The notes beneath the pieces are model-generated. The model was given only the letters and a program-made list of their open reading frames with translations. It had not been told where the DNA came from and ran no database searches. From NCBI GenBank assembly GCA_030686995.1, contig CM060703.1, positions 116,569,361 through 116,633,360 of the forward strand: DNA of 64,000 nt. Direction: 5' to 3'. Origin of the DNA: Artemisia argyi (lineage: Eukaryota; Streptophyta; Magnoliopsida; Asterales; Asteraceae). Made by a program: the position numbers and the translations under genes. Below, piece after piece: positions 48,800-59,641 of the stretch. Every line of letters begins with the position of its first letter. The stretch's first letter is position 1.

Positions 48800-49337
48800 A
48801 GTTGGCTAGCCCACAAGAAAATGGTTTGTAGTAAAGGCTGTGGAAAAACCATTTATATGGGAATTAGTTCACCATGGTTATGTTTATACTAAAATAACTA
48901 ACTAGTCCAAAAGCTAACGGCTCTTGGTAAAGACTAAACAAATCCATTGATAGCTGATGATTTGCTAAAAATCTTATGGTTATCAATGTACTATGGTTGT
49001 TCTAACCTAAACATTGGCTACTCCAGAGTTAATGGCTTTAGTAAAGAGACATCAAAATCAATTAAATTTCAATGATTCACTTCTCACAGGAGTTTACACA
49101 CTTGTAAGTGATGAGAATAGTATGAAACTATAAAGATTTGATGTACACTTTGTCAAAATATTGTTGAGTTGCTGAAAAGATTTGTTGTTGTGAAGATATC
49201 ATCTGAAGCTGATAAAGAGTACTTTGACACACAAGTTAGATAAGACACAATTTTCCTTGAAGATAAAGATGTTGAAGATCAAAAAGATAACAAAGGAACT
49301 TGAAATCAAGCAAGTAGAATTCAAGTTAGGGGAGGAT
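48800..49337 (+). mobile_element. Copia-type 3' interior end, left inverted arm
   Basis: Reverse-complement match to 57983-58660. It ends in TTAGGGGAGGAT, a polypurine tract, directly before the LTR at 49338, so this arm reads on the plus strand. It holds GGTAAAG-anchored degenerate repeats (48835-49040). The left end is cut by D. Confidence 0.7.
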
Positions 49338-49872
49338 TGTTGGGATATGAAGATCAAAGTACTTCTGGAAGTTCAAAGTACTGCTATGTCAAAGTGCTGC
49401 TCAAGGTCAAAGTACTGCTCGTGCAAGGAGAATAATCAAAGTACTTCTAAGAATAAGGATTGATATGCAATATTGTTTAAGGATTTTTATGTAATATTGT
49501 TAGAATATTCTAGAATAAGTTAGAGATAGTTTACTTGTCGTTCAAGTATTGTAAACCGACTTAAGGTTTACCTTATGCTTATAAAAGGAGCCTTAGGATG
49601 GTATTAGACGTATGAGTGTATGAGTTTACGAATACTTGCATACATTAGAGACTACGATATTAGAGAGTTAGGGATTGTTAGTGAATCTGTATGGAGAAGC
49701 AGGTTCAAAGTTTGGTTTAATATAAAGTTATTCTTCTTAGCTTTGTGTTAGTAGATTCCACATACTTTACAAAGTTACATCAGTGTTTCATTATTAATAG
49801 TTTTGAGTTATTCAAGATTTTTAAAACCTTACAAGCTATAAAGTAGTTTGGTCAGAGTATATCGATCCAACA
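49338..49872 (+). mobile_element. Copia-type LTR, left, plus orientation
   Basis: 535 bp, TGTTGGGATATG to CGATCCAACA. It is the reverse complement of 57425-57982. Contains repeated CAAAGTACT words and a TATA-like TTATAAAAGG (49579-49588). A canonical copy would have both LTRs in the same direction, so this one is inverted with respect to the enclosed coding region. A 49224-49463 frame crosses its edge and is spurious. Confidence 0.85.
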
Positions 49873-50664
49873 ATCTTGCTTTGTTCTTGATGACATTCCC
49901 TCTTTCATCTCTCTTAATCCTGAAAACCCATTTTGTACCAATTAATCTCTTTCCATCTGGAAAATCACATAATACCCAAACCTCTTGAAGTTTGAATTGT
50001 AAAAGTTCTTCTTGCATGGCTTCAACCCAACTCTCTTCAGCTAATGCTTGCGATACCTTCTTGGGTTCTACTTGAGATAGAAAACAAGCAAATAGGCATT
50101 ATGTTGCTTTGAGAGATTTTTAGATTTTGTCCTTATGTGCACTCCTGAAGTGGAATGTCCAATGATTCTATTAGTAGGATGATCTTTATGAATTCTTAAT
50201 GTAGGATTTGGTGGAACTTCAAGATCATCCTCTAAATTTGTGATATCAGGATCTTCATTGGAATTTGAGAAAATGCCTTTCTTAGGAAGCTCATCATCAA
50301 TGAATTGTAAATAAGGCATGTTTGGATCGTTCAAATCATCAGTGTTGATCCTATTTGATGTATCTAAGATATTTGAAGTACTTTCAACTGGTTCAGCAGT
50401 ACTTTGATTCAAAGTACTGTAAAAGGTATCTGTGACTTTAGCCTTCTTCTTTTCTGCTTCATAAGCTCTCCTTTGATCATCTTCGTAGGATTTTGCAACG
50501 GTTTCTTGAAAAAACATCCTATTAAGTTCATCTTGAATAGCTTGATCTTCATCAGAAACTATGGTAGTTGGTTGAACAGTACTTTGTGGTTCAACAATAC
50601 TTTTCTTCTTTGGTTCTTCATCAGGAATAGCATCAGATCTAATATTGACTCCATGAACAATGTA
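49873..50664 (-). pseudogene. Copia linker and start of reverse transcriptase
   Basis: On the minus strand, downstream of integrase: an acidic linker (50664-50068, in the integrase frame after a stop at 50667), then in another frame (50017 on) MQEELLQFKLQEVWVL and GTKWVFRIKRDERGNV, the first conserved block of a Copia reverse transcriptase. It breaks off at NKAR, exactly where the inverted LTR begins (49872), before any catalytic YVDD block. No functional enzyme can be made. Confidence 0.85.
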
Positions 50665-51375
50665 CTATAAATCTTCTTCATTATGAACAACTTGATTTTC
50701 TTCTCTGACAGGCACATAGTTCATAGAAGAAGCCAAAATATCAAGATCAAACATCCAATCAGGACCTTTGCCTTTTTGACTTTCTTGATCTTCAAGAAAC
50801 TCAACATGAAGACATTCTTGAACCTTTTTGGTAACCTTGTTGTACACTCTAAATCCTTTGCTATTGGTACAGTAACGCAATATATATCCTTCATCTGACT
50901 TGCCATCAAATTTTCCCAGAGAATCAATAGTATTTAGAATAGTCAGAGGACAGCCAAAAGGTTTCATAAATTTAATGTTCGGTTTCTTTCCCATAAGCAA
51001 CTCATAAGGTGTCTTCATCTGAGGTTTAGTGACAGATACTCTATTTAACACATAGCAAGCAGGACTTACAGCTTCAGCCCAAAACTGAATAGGTAATAAA
51101 GAATCTGCAAGCATTGTTCTAGCTGCTTTTATCAATGTTCTATTCTTCCTTTCTACAACTCCATTATGTTGTGGAGTTCTAGCAATGCTAAGCTCTCTCT
51201 TTATTCCTTTCTTGGCACAAAACTCATTCCAAAGTTGATTCTTGAATTCAGTCCCATTATCACATCTAATGGATCTTACTTTGAGTCTTAACTGATTTTC
51301 AAGGGCTATGATAAGATCGTGAATAGCATCAAAGGTTTCATATTTAAATCCCAAGAAAAAGACCCAACTAAATCT
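50665..51375 (-). pseudogene. Copia integrase, distal part
   Basis: About 235 codons: RFSWVFFLG, then IRCDNGTEFKN and HNGVVERKNRTLIKAARTML, which carry the second Asp and the Glu of the DDE triad, then FGCPLTILNTIDSLGKFDGK and the C-terminal region. Integrase joins element cDNA to the chromosome. The N-terminal half lies at 56578-57023, the two halves being split by insert H. A TAG at 50665-50667 ends the frame. Confidence 0.9.
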
Positions 51376-51380
51376 GCTAC

Positions 51381-54300
51381 TGATCAGTGGTAAACCATCA
51401 GATTATTATTGACCAAGGTCAATAAGTCAAAAAACAGCTTAGACTAATGCTCCTCGGAGTACAATGTATCCTCGGGTCGTTATTCTCAACGAGGCGTGAA
51501 ATCTGTAATAAAACGAAATTTGGGATCGGGTGATTATGAATGGGCAAAGATGAGATTGATTTATACTACTGATTTACACAATTTAAACAGTTTAAACTAT
51601 ATATATAAACAGTTACGTGAACTAAAAACGTATACAAATTAAAAACTTACTTCTACGTACAGGGAAAAAGGTGAGTTGTAATGCAAATTAAACTACAGGG
51701 GCTAAAAATGAAAATTCTATAAACTTAAACTTAAAAGAAAATTAAAGTAAAAAGAAAATTATTTTTTAGATTATTTTATTATTTATTATTAATTATTTAA
51801 TTAATCCTATTTAACTATTTAATTAAAACTAATTTAAATTAACCTAAAAATGATAAATACTACAAATTAAACTAAAAACTTGCAAAACTATTTTCTAAAA
51901 CTTAAATGAACTTGAAGAAAGTATAAAAAATTAAAAATAAATATTTTTGTCTTTTTATGGTTTTTCTTTTAATTAATTACTAATTATTTTTATTAAACTA
52001 TATAATACATTTTAAATCACTAATAATACTAAAATAACTTATAAAATTATGGAAAAATTTATAAAACTAATTAATCATCACAGGAATCCTAAAAAATTAT
52101 AAACTTATTCTAAAAATTATATTTAGGCTAATTTACTAATTAATTACTTGTTTATTAATTAAAATCTAATAACTAAATTAATTAAGGAAAATAGGAAATG
52201 AATAGTAACAATTAGGAAATTATTTTATAAAAACACCTAATGGTTTATAAAACTTAAAAAAAATATAAAAAGATACTACTATTAAATAAAAATTATTAAA
52301 ACTATTTAATTAACTAATATTACCTAATTATTAATTAAACTAGTATTAATTAAAATAAATGTTAGTTGAACAGTAAAAATTATGAAAAAATTACAGAAAG
52401 TAGTTTTACTAATGAAAATCCTATGAAAAATAAGTTGGGTCCAGCAGCTTATTCAAATAAGTTGTTATAAGCCAAATGGCTTATTTAAGCTTATTACTCA
52501 AAAACTAGGTTAAGTATATTGTTTGTGTAAAATTAAACAGAACTGGTGCACCAGAGCTTTTGGAAGGGGTGTGTGTACTTATGCATGATACTATCCAAGA
52601 GGTCCCAGGTTCGACTCCCACACACACCCAATTTTTTTGCAACTATTTATTTTTTTGATTTTCTTTTTACACACCTATTAAATAAGCAAAAATAAGAAAC
52701 TTTAAAAAAAAGAAAACTTTTTATAACAACCAAATAAGCTCTGTATGAGCTTATTTGCTTATCAGTTGGCTTAAAAAGCCAAATTTGGATTTTTAAGTGA
52801 AATAAGCTATGAATAAGCTACAAAATGGAAACCTAGAGTATTTTAAGCTACAAGTAATTGAGATACACCTAAAATAAGCTAAATTAACTTAATAAGCTAA
52901 AGGAATAAGCTAAAATCTCAAACAAGCAATTTTGAACCCTGCTACAACCAAACAGACCAAAAAGGGACTTGCAGCCCTATGTGGGGACCACAAGAGGGCT
53001 CAAGGGTTCAATTTGAAGGGTGATCCAAAAAGCTGGGTAGGAGGGCTTAAAAATAAGCCAAGACTCAAGCAATGGGGTCCACTAATAAGCTTGCTATGAG
53101 CTTATGAATATGGGTGGTTTGGGCTGACCACTCAGTGAACTGAGTTTGGTCAGGCCACAAGTTGGGTTCAAATAAGCTATCTCCAATAAGCTAATGGTCT
53201 AACTAAGGCTAGGTAATGAAATTAGAGCTGATAAGCTCTCAATAAGCCAAATGGTTAGGGGTGGGGTCCACTGAGGAGCTTTGCACAAGCTTGTGAAAAA
53301 GCTATTCAACACTGAGTGATCAGTGTATTTAAGGGCATGGACCAAACAAGAAGCTATGAGTAGCCCTATTAAATAAGCTACAAAATATGACATAAGCACT
53401 AGAACTCAAAGTCTGATTGATAAGCTTTCTAAAAAGCCAATAAAATTGAAGTGGGGTCCATTATGTCAGTCAATACAATCCCAAGAAAATGGATCATGGC
53501 CTGTGGTGCAGGGGAGCTTTTTGCTCAAAGGGCCAATTTCAAGTCTGCTTATTTATAAGCAAATGTGATCCAAACTCATATTTTCTTTTTGAAATAAGTT
53601 CATAAGCTACCAAATAACACAAAACAACAAAAATCACTTACTTCCAATTCCTAATGAATCCTACAGGTTGATTTGAAATCTGAGTCATTTTCTCAAATTT
53701 GGAATTTTGACTTTTGATGAAAACTAAAAGTCTGACTTTTATGAACTTTGATTTAGATTTACTGACTTAATATGCTATAATATGTTATAATTAAGTTAAA
53801 CTAAGCTATATTACCAACTTATAAGCTAATATATAGATTTTGAAACTTAAAAAGCTAACAGATAACTATTTAGATGATATTAGAAGTACTTTTGAGTTTT
53901 TAACAAATAAGGATGGATTTTTATTGATTAACTGAGCTATAATAACCTATTGTGATGTATTTCAACAAAGAACAACAACAAAAACAGGTTAAAACACAGA
54001 TGATCAAGTTAAACCAAACACTCCTAAAATGGATTGATTTGAAGATTTATCAAACAAAACTATGATTCAGTCCATAACTTTGAAACAAAAACATATAATA
54101 TGGAGTAATAAACCTTAACGAACACATAAACACAAATAGTAACAACAATTAACCAAGAATCCAACTAGAGCTTATTATGACAGTTAAAAGTGAGTTTTTT
54201 TAAACAAGAAGGTTTTAATGAACAAAGACTTGTTTTTAAGTTATATTATAACTAATTCATACTCAATAAGCATAATTAGATACAAATAAGCAGATAATAA

Positions 54301-56061
54301 GCTATTGTACAGTACAAAGTTAAAAATGAATTTGAAAGCATACCATAAGCAATCCTGCTTATACCAAGTAACCAAGATCAAAACCACTTCCTATAGGCTT
54401 CCACAAGCCTCTATTACCAAGGGCAATCCACAATTAACCCTGCTCCTTCTTGATGCATTCAAACCTGCTAATTTTTATTTAAAAACTATTTTTCTTGATT
54501 TTTTCTTATTTTTTTTTCTTTTGTAAGTTATACTGGAATTTAATGCTTCTAATAACTTTAATAAGCTATATCAATAGCTTATATGAACTTAATGATCAAA
54601 AACAACAATAAATAACAACTAGAAAGCTTGATGAGATTTTTGAAATTCAAAACAAGGATGTATAAACTGAATTTGAACTTTAACTTTGATTAAAACTTGA
54701 ATACAGATTTCTTACAACATTACAACATTAATGAAATGCTTAAAAGCTTAAATTTAAAACTGAGAAACTAAATTACACTAATACGATTTGAAATGAAAAC
54801 TAACTACAAAAACTAACTATTATTCCTTCATCTTGTTCCTCCTTTTATAGCCTTCAATGTTCAAGGTGTCTTCTCAGGCAAATCCCACCACTCTTTAACC
54901 TTGACATGTATCTAAATTGAACACAGGTGTTCAAAAGATATTTTGGCGCCAAAAACGACCAAGGTTGCTTGCAGCCGTTTTCCAAGCATTTAATGCTTCT
55001 GATGTGACAATGGGAGGTTAAGGGGACCAAATGAAGTGTAAGGGGTGATGTTGGTGTAGTATGGCATGTGGAGGTGAAGCAGGGATGGTGGATGTTGTAG
55101 GTTTAATACGTGGAGTCCCCTGGTGCAAAACCAGGGGAAGGGGTTTGGTTTAGAGGGTGGCAGAGGGGGGTTGAGGTGGAAAGTTAATGCAAGTGGAGAG
55201 GGTGGATGGTGGTGGATGGTGGTAACAGGTGGAGTGGAGGTTGAAGAAAGGGGGTGGTCAACGCGGGTCAACGAGGGTCAATGTATTTAACCCCTTTTTA
55301 TTTAAAAGGGATGGATGGGCTGGATGTGTTTGGGCCTGGTGTAAGTGTGGGCTTGGGGTTTTATTTATTTTGGATTTTAAAGAGTATGGATTATAAGGGA
55401 TAAATGGATCCGGTTTGGTTTTGGTGTTAAATAAGGCCCAAGGACTAAATATGGTATTTTCTGAATTTCCAAGGACCAATTCTGCAATTATTCTAAAGTT
55501 CTCAAAAGGACCTTTCTTGCCATATAAAAATATTATAAGGACCTTTTTTATATTTTTCCAAATTTAAAATAACCAGGGACCAATTTTGCCAATTTTCAAA
55601 ATACAGGGACCTTTTTTGTAAATTTTATGAATTTATCATCTAGGGGTCAAACTTGGCAACTTGTGAATTACTAAGGACCCTTTGATGATAAAATTCCATT
55701 TTTAGACACTGGGGGTATTTTGTGTCAATATTGAAACTGCAGGGACCTGTTTTGCCAATTTTGGTATTTTGAACTTTCAAGGGTAAAAATTGTTATTCCT
55801 TGATTCCTGGGGACTGTTATAGACTTTTCTTTAAAATAATTCTCCCAGAGACCATTTCTGATATTTCTTGAAAGTTCAGGGACTTATTTTGACAATTTGG
55901 TAAACTTTGCCCGTTTTTCTCTGTTTTCAGTTCTTTTATGTCTGAAACATATAAAAACACCTTCTAAGGATATTTGTAGTATTTTGTGGTGTTTCTGAGT
56001 ATTTTTACATGTTTTTGTTGTTTAGATTTGACATAAATGAATAGTTTTTATGAACTCATCA
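51381..56061 (-). mobile_element. Element H LTR, about 4.7 kb
   Basis: Minus-strand ends TGATGAGTTC (56061) and CACTGATCA (51381). The upstream edge follows a hairpin (56079-56097) and purine tract AAGTGTAGGGGAT. The LTR is unusually long and non-coding: 51700-52400 is very A/T-rich, 52400-54700 is full of AATAAGCT words, 55440-55960 repeats AGGGACC...TTTTGCCAA phrases. Frames at 53199, 54305, 54990 and 55258 show no domain. Ogre/Tat or Athila-clade membership is inferred from the hairpin-purine-TGATGAG module and LTR length. Confidence 0.6.
52545..52629 (+). other. tRNA-like segment in H LTR
   Basis: Contains GGTCCCAGGTTCGACTCCCA (52601-52620), close to a Pol III B-box / T-arm, followed by a T-run. 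GTGTGTGT (52568) and ACACACAC (52620) could pair as a stem. Its counterpart at about 63564-63644 is on the other strand. A plausible tRNA-derived relic, not a functional tRNA gene. Confidence 0.4.
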
Positions 56062-56577
56062 ATCCCCTACACTTAACTATTGCTAGTCCCTAGCAATCTA
56101 GCATCCACTAAAAACTCATTTTTGAAAATTTAATGGATTTTGATATCTCTTTACCAGACAGCCATTACTTCTGGAGTAGCCAGGTGTGAGAACTGTGGTA
56201 CACCTGATAACCGTGTGATTTTGAGCAAACCACCAGTTGTCAACGGATTTGATTAGTCTTTACCAAAAGCCGTTTGCTTCTGGACTAGCCAACTCTTGAT
56301 GGACAAAGTCAACATCTTGGTGAGCTGATTACCAATTATGGTTTTTCACTGCCTTTACCACAAGCCATAATCTTGCGAGCTAGCCAACTCATTCACTTTA
56401 TGGGATATGGCGAGTTGATTTACCATACATTTTTGGGCAAATTGCAAGCCATAAACGGATTTGAGTTATCTTTACCAAGAGCCGTTTGCTCCTGGATTAG
56501 CCATTCCTTATGTGGATTAGACATGGTGGACTAATAACTATTTGTTGTTCTTTTTGTGGTGTTTCTGAGTATTTTTA
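56062..56577 (-). mobile_element. H 3' interior: hairpin and degenerate tandem array
   Basis: Adjacent to the LTR: purine tract (56062-56074) and perfect inverted repeat ATTGCTAG/CTAGCAAT with a 3-base loop (56079-56097). From about 56120 it carries four degenerate units of about 95-117 bp anchored on CTTTACCA (56148, 56258, 56353, 56470) that also occur in the Copia 3' region (58264, 58378, 58467). Confidence 0.6.
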
Positions 56578-57276
56578 CAATCATCTGTTATAACTATGCA
56601 GTAGTTCTTTTTGTTTAAGCTAGCCACAGAAACAGGTCCAAACAGATGCATGTGCAACAACTCCAAAGGTTCTCTAATGGTTCTTTCTTCAATCTTTTTG
56701 CATGAAGTTTTATGTTGTTTACCCTTCTTATAGGCCAAGCATGAATGATCAGTCTTGTATGTTTTAGAAGGTAAAACTCCCACTAAATTGCCTTTAACCA
56801 ATTTGTTGATATTCTTGAAATTCACATGTCCTAATCTTCTATGCCATAGATGTGCTTCTTCCATTGTTTCCCTTGGTACCAAACATGTTGCTCTTTCAGT
56901 AGGATTGATATTCTTCAAATCTAAGCTGTACACATCATTGGTTCTTGGTACTCTCAGCATTACCAAGTTTTCATCAACTAACTTGAACTGTGTCAAGGAA
57001 TAAAACAGGATATTTCTTGTCACAGATCTGAGATACTGACAAAAGATTGAATTTTAGCTCCTTCACATAACGAACATTATCAAAATCAATACATCCAGTC
57101 TTGGTGGTTCCTTTGCCAGTAATTCTCCCTCCATTAGGAACATTCCCAAAAGCAACTCTTCCTCCAAAATAGGCCTTAAAATCTGACAAAAGCTCCTTGT
57201 CTCCTGTGATGCTGCCAGAGCAACCACTATCAATGATATTATGATCCTTAAGCTCATCTTCTGGGTTGCCCTGCAT
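56578..57276 (-). pseudogene. Copia protease and integrase N-terminal part
   Basis: On the minus strand, frame 57276-56974 has IIDSGCSGSITGDKELL, the DSG-type active site of a Copia aspartic protease, and FNLLSVSQICDKKY. After a frameshift near 57000 a second frame gives FKLVDENLVMLRVPRTNDVY, LWHRRLGHVNFKNINKLVKG (pre-integrase His pair) and CLAYKKGKQHKTSC, where the first Cys of the second zinc pair is replaced by Tyr. The first catalytic Asp position reads LHMHLFGP (usually LHMDLFGP). It breaks at VITDDC where H is inserted. Frameshift, lost zinc ligand and lost Asp mark a dead copy. Confidence 0.88.
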
Positions 57277-57424
57277 AAAAATGAAAAGGGTTAGTTTCTA
57301 TTAGGAACCTAAGTCATTACTGACTTGTGTTCCCCTTGTGGAGTGACATACTCAAATTCTTTGAGTATGTAATCACCACTGTTTTTGAAAACATTATCAA
57401 GAATTAGTGTCTTTGATCCCAAAA
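57277..57424 (-). mobile_element. Copia 5' interior remnant
   Basis: Between the right LTR and the protease. On the minus strand it reads YILKEFEYVTPQGEHKSVM. The gag is missing: the LTR passes almost directly to the pre-protease region, so a deletion removed about 1 kb or more. No clear primer site; GGGATCAAAG is at best a remote match. Confidence 0.55.
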
Positions 57425-57982
57425 TGTTGGATCGATATACTCTGATCAAACTACTTTGTAGCTTGTAAGGTTTTAAAAATCTTGAATAACTCAAAATAAT
57501 TAATAATAAAACACTGATGTTACTTTGTAAAGTATGCGGAATCTACTAACACAAAGCTAAGAAGAACTTTGAATTATATTAAAACCAACTTTGAACATGC
57601 TTCTCTAAACACTGATTCACTAACAATCCCTAACTTATCTAATATCGTATTCTAGAAATCGTATTGTGAATGCATAAAACTCATACGTCTAATACCATCC
57701 TAAGGCTCCTTTTATAGGCACAAGTAAAACCTTAAGTCGGTTTACAATATTTACTTGAATGACAAGTAAACTATCCCTAACAAATTCTAGAATATTCTTA
57801 TAATATTACATAAAAATCCTTTAAACAATATTGCATATTAGTCCTAATTGTTACAAGTACTTTGAATAATCTTCAATCACGAGCAGTACTTTATCCTTAA
57901 ACAGCACTTTGACTATTTAGCAGTACTTTGACATAGCAGTACTTTGATCTTCCAGAAGTACTTTGATCTTCATATCCTAACA
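57425..57982 (-). mobile_element. Copia-type LTR, right, minus orientation
   Basis: 558 bp, plus-strand edges TGTTGGATCG and ATCCTAACA. Reverse complement of 49338-49872. It has CAAAGTACT words on the minus strand (57840-57975). Its upstream neighbour on the minus strand is polypurine tract and 3' interior, not flanking DNA, so an interior end precedes and an interior start follows the same LTR. Confidence 0.85.
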
Positions 57983-59641
57983 ATCATCCCCTAACTTGAA
58001 TTCTACTTGCTTGATTTCAACTTTCTTTGTTATCTTTGATCTTCAACATCTTTATCTTCAAGAAAAATTGTATCTTTATCTCTTATCTGTCTTGTATGTC
58101 AAAGTACTCTTTATCAGCTTCAGATGATATCTTCATAGCAACTCAGCAGTATTTTGACAAAGTGTACATTAATTCTTTAAAGTTTCATACTATTCTCATC
58201 ACTTCTAGATGTATAAACTTCTGTGAGAGGTGAATCATTGAATTTTAATGGATTTTGATGTGTCTTTACCAAAGCCATTAACTCTGGAGTAGCCAATGTT
58301 TAAGTTAGAACAACCATGGTATATTGATAACCATATGATTTTTAGAAAATCATCAGCTATCAACGGATTTGATTAGTCTTTACCAAGAGCCGTTTACTTT
58401 TGGACTAGTTAGTTCTTTGATTACAACCATGGTGAACTAATTACCATAAAATGGATTTTCCACAGCCTTTACCACAAGCCATTTTCTTGTGGGCTAGTCA
58501 ACTCTTCACTTTTACAGATATGGTGAGTTGAACACCATACAATTTTTTTAGTAAATTGTCAACTAAAAACGAATTTGATTATCACATCAGAGCTGTACCC
58601 TCATGATGAGTCAAACTCTTTCTTGTCTGTTAAACATGGTGAGTTGATTACCATTTGTTGTGTAGTACAAGTACTAACACCATGTATTTCTCTCAAATCC
58701 TTTTATTGATATCATCTTATGCTTCAAAAACTTTTAAATTTTTTTACAAAAAGCTTTTACTGGTTTTGTGCAGCAAGCAGTACTTTGATAAAATACTGTT
58801 TGTCTTGCAGTACTTTAAGAAAAGTTCTTTTTATTCAAAATGATTTATATAATAAAGATCATACCAGTACTTATGCAATATCATCATCTGAAGTAGTCCA
58901 TCTTATAAATAGCTTTATCACCATCAATGCTACTTCAGTTTCATTCTCAACCTCCATTCCATGATCCAACATTCTGAGCATAAGATCCCTTATCAAAGGA
59001 TATCTTCTTTCTTATAACATATGAACCATGGCACCATCTTCTATTTCAAGTGAATGTACCCCCCATGATTCAAAGAATCTCCATCTTGTTATCTCCCAGT
59101 TTTCTTGATCATTCCATAGAGTATCACTACTTGGTTCTTCAGTCTTCTAGATTGTTATTAAATCTCCCAATAAGATTAATCCCACTCCAGTTGCCTCAAT
59201 ATTCTCATAGTAAGTCTGCACTTGTAAATACAAATTGTATAGATCTTCTCTATCTATCATGTGCAGTACATCCCACAGCATATTGAATATTGTAAAGCTT
59301 TCATCCTCTCTGTGAAAAATGAGATAATTTCCTTCAATTTATTCAACCATAGAGAATGAGATAATCTTAGACTTCTTTCCAGAATCTTCTATTTTCTTAA
59401 AATTTTCAAAATCGACAATTCTGAAATAATTCCTCAGTTCATCAATTGTATCTGATCTGATCATTTTAAGCCTCTTTGACAACTGATCATCCTAAATAGC
59501 TCTCTTTCTTTTTAACTTTCTTTTCTCAGCTTGTTCTTTCATCAAATCTTCTAACTTCTTTCCTTTATCAACATCCATAGGCACAAAACTATCCAGCTCC
59601 CTTTTAATAGATTCTTGAACACTATTCCATAGTTCTTTCAC
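57983..59641 (-). mobile_element. Copia 3' interior, non-coding
   Basis: On the minus strand this runs from the extra ORF to the polypurine tract ATCCCCTAA (plus view, 57984-57992). It contains the degenerate CTTTACCA array (58235-58660), scattered AGTACTTTG words (58780-58820), and decayed coding-like stretches at 58960-59640. Frames at 58027, 58655, 58719 and 59050 on the plus strand are shadows. Confidence 0.55.

Larger units (their letters stand above)
51376..56577 (-). mobile_element. Insert H within Copia integrase (overall)
   Basis: About 5.2 kb separating VITDDC (56580s) from RFSWVFF (51375) of one integrase. On the minus strand: a 27-bp scrap of LTR-internal sequence (56551-56577, repeated at 55983-56010), about 490 bp of interior, hairpin and polypurine tract, the LTR, then GTAGC (51376-51380). 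GTAGC fits the interrupted codons and would be the target duplication on that side. The matching copy at the other side is missing, so the upstream end is truncated or rearranged. Confidence 0.7.

Noticed and set aside
52545..52629. Functional tRNA gene
   Set aside because: A T-arm/B-box match exists but no cloverleaf or anticodon arm could be drawn; reported as tRNA-like only.
54990..55479. Proline/His-rich minus-strand frames
   Set aside because: Low-complexity translations inside the H LTR without any domain.
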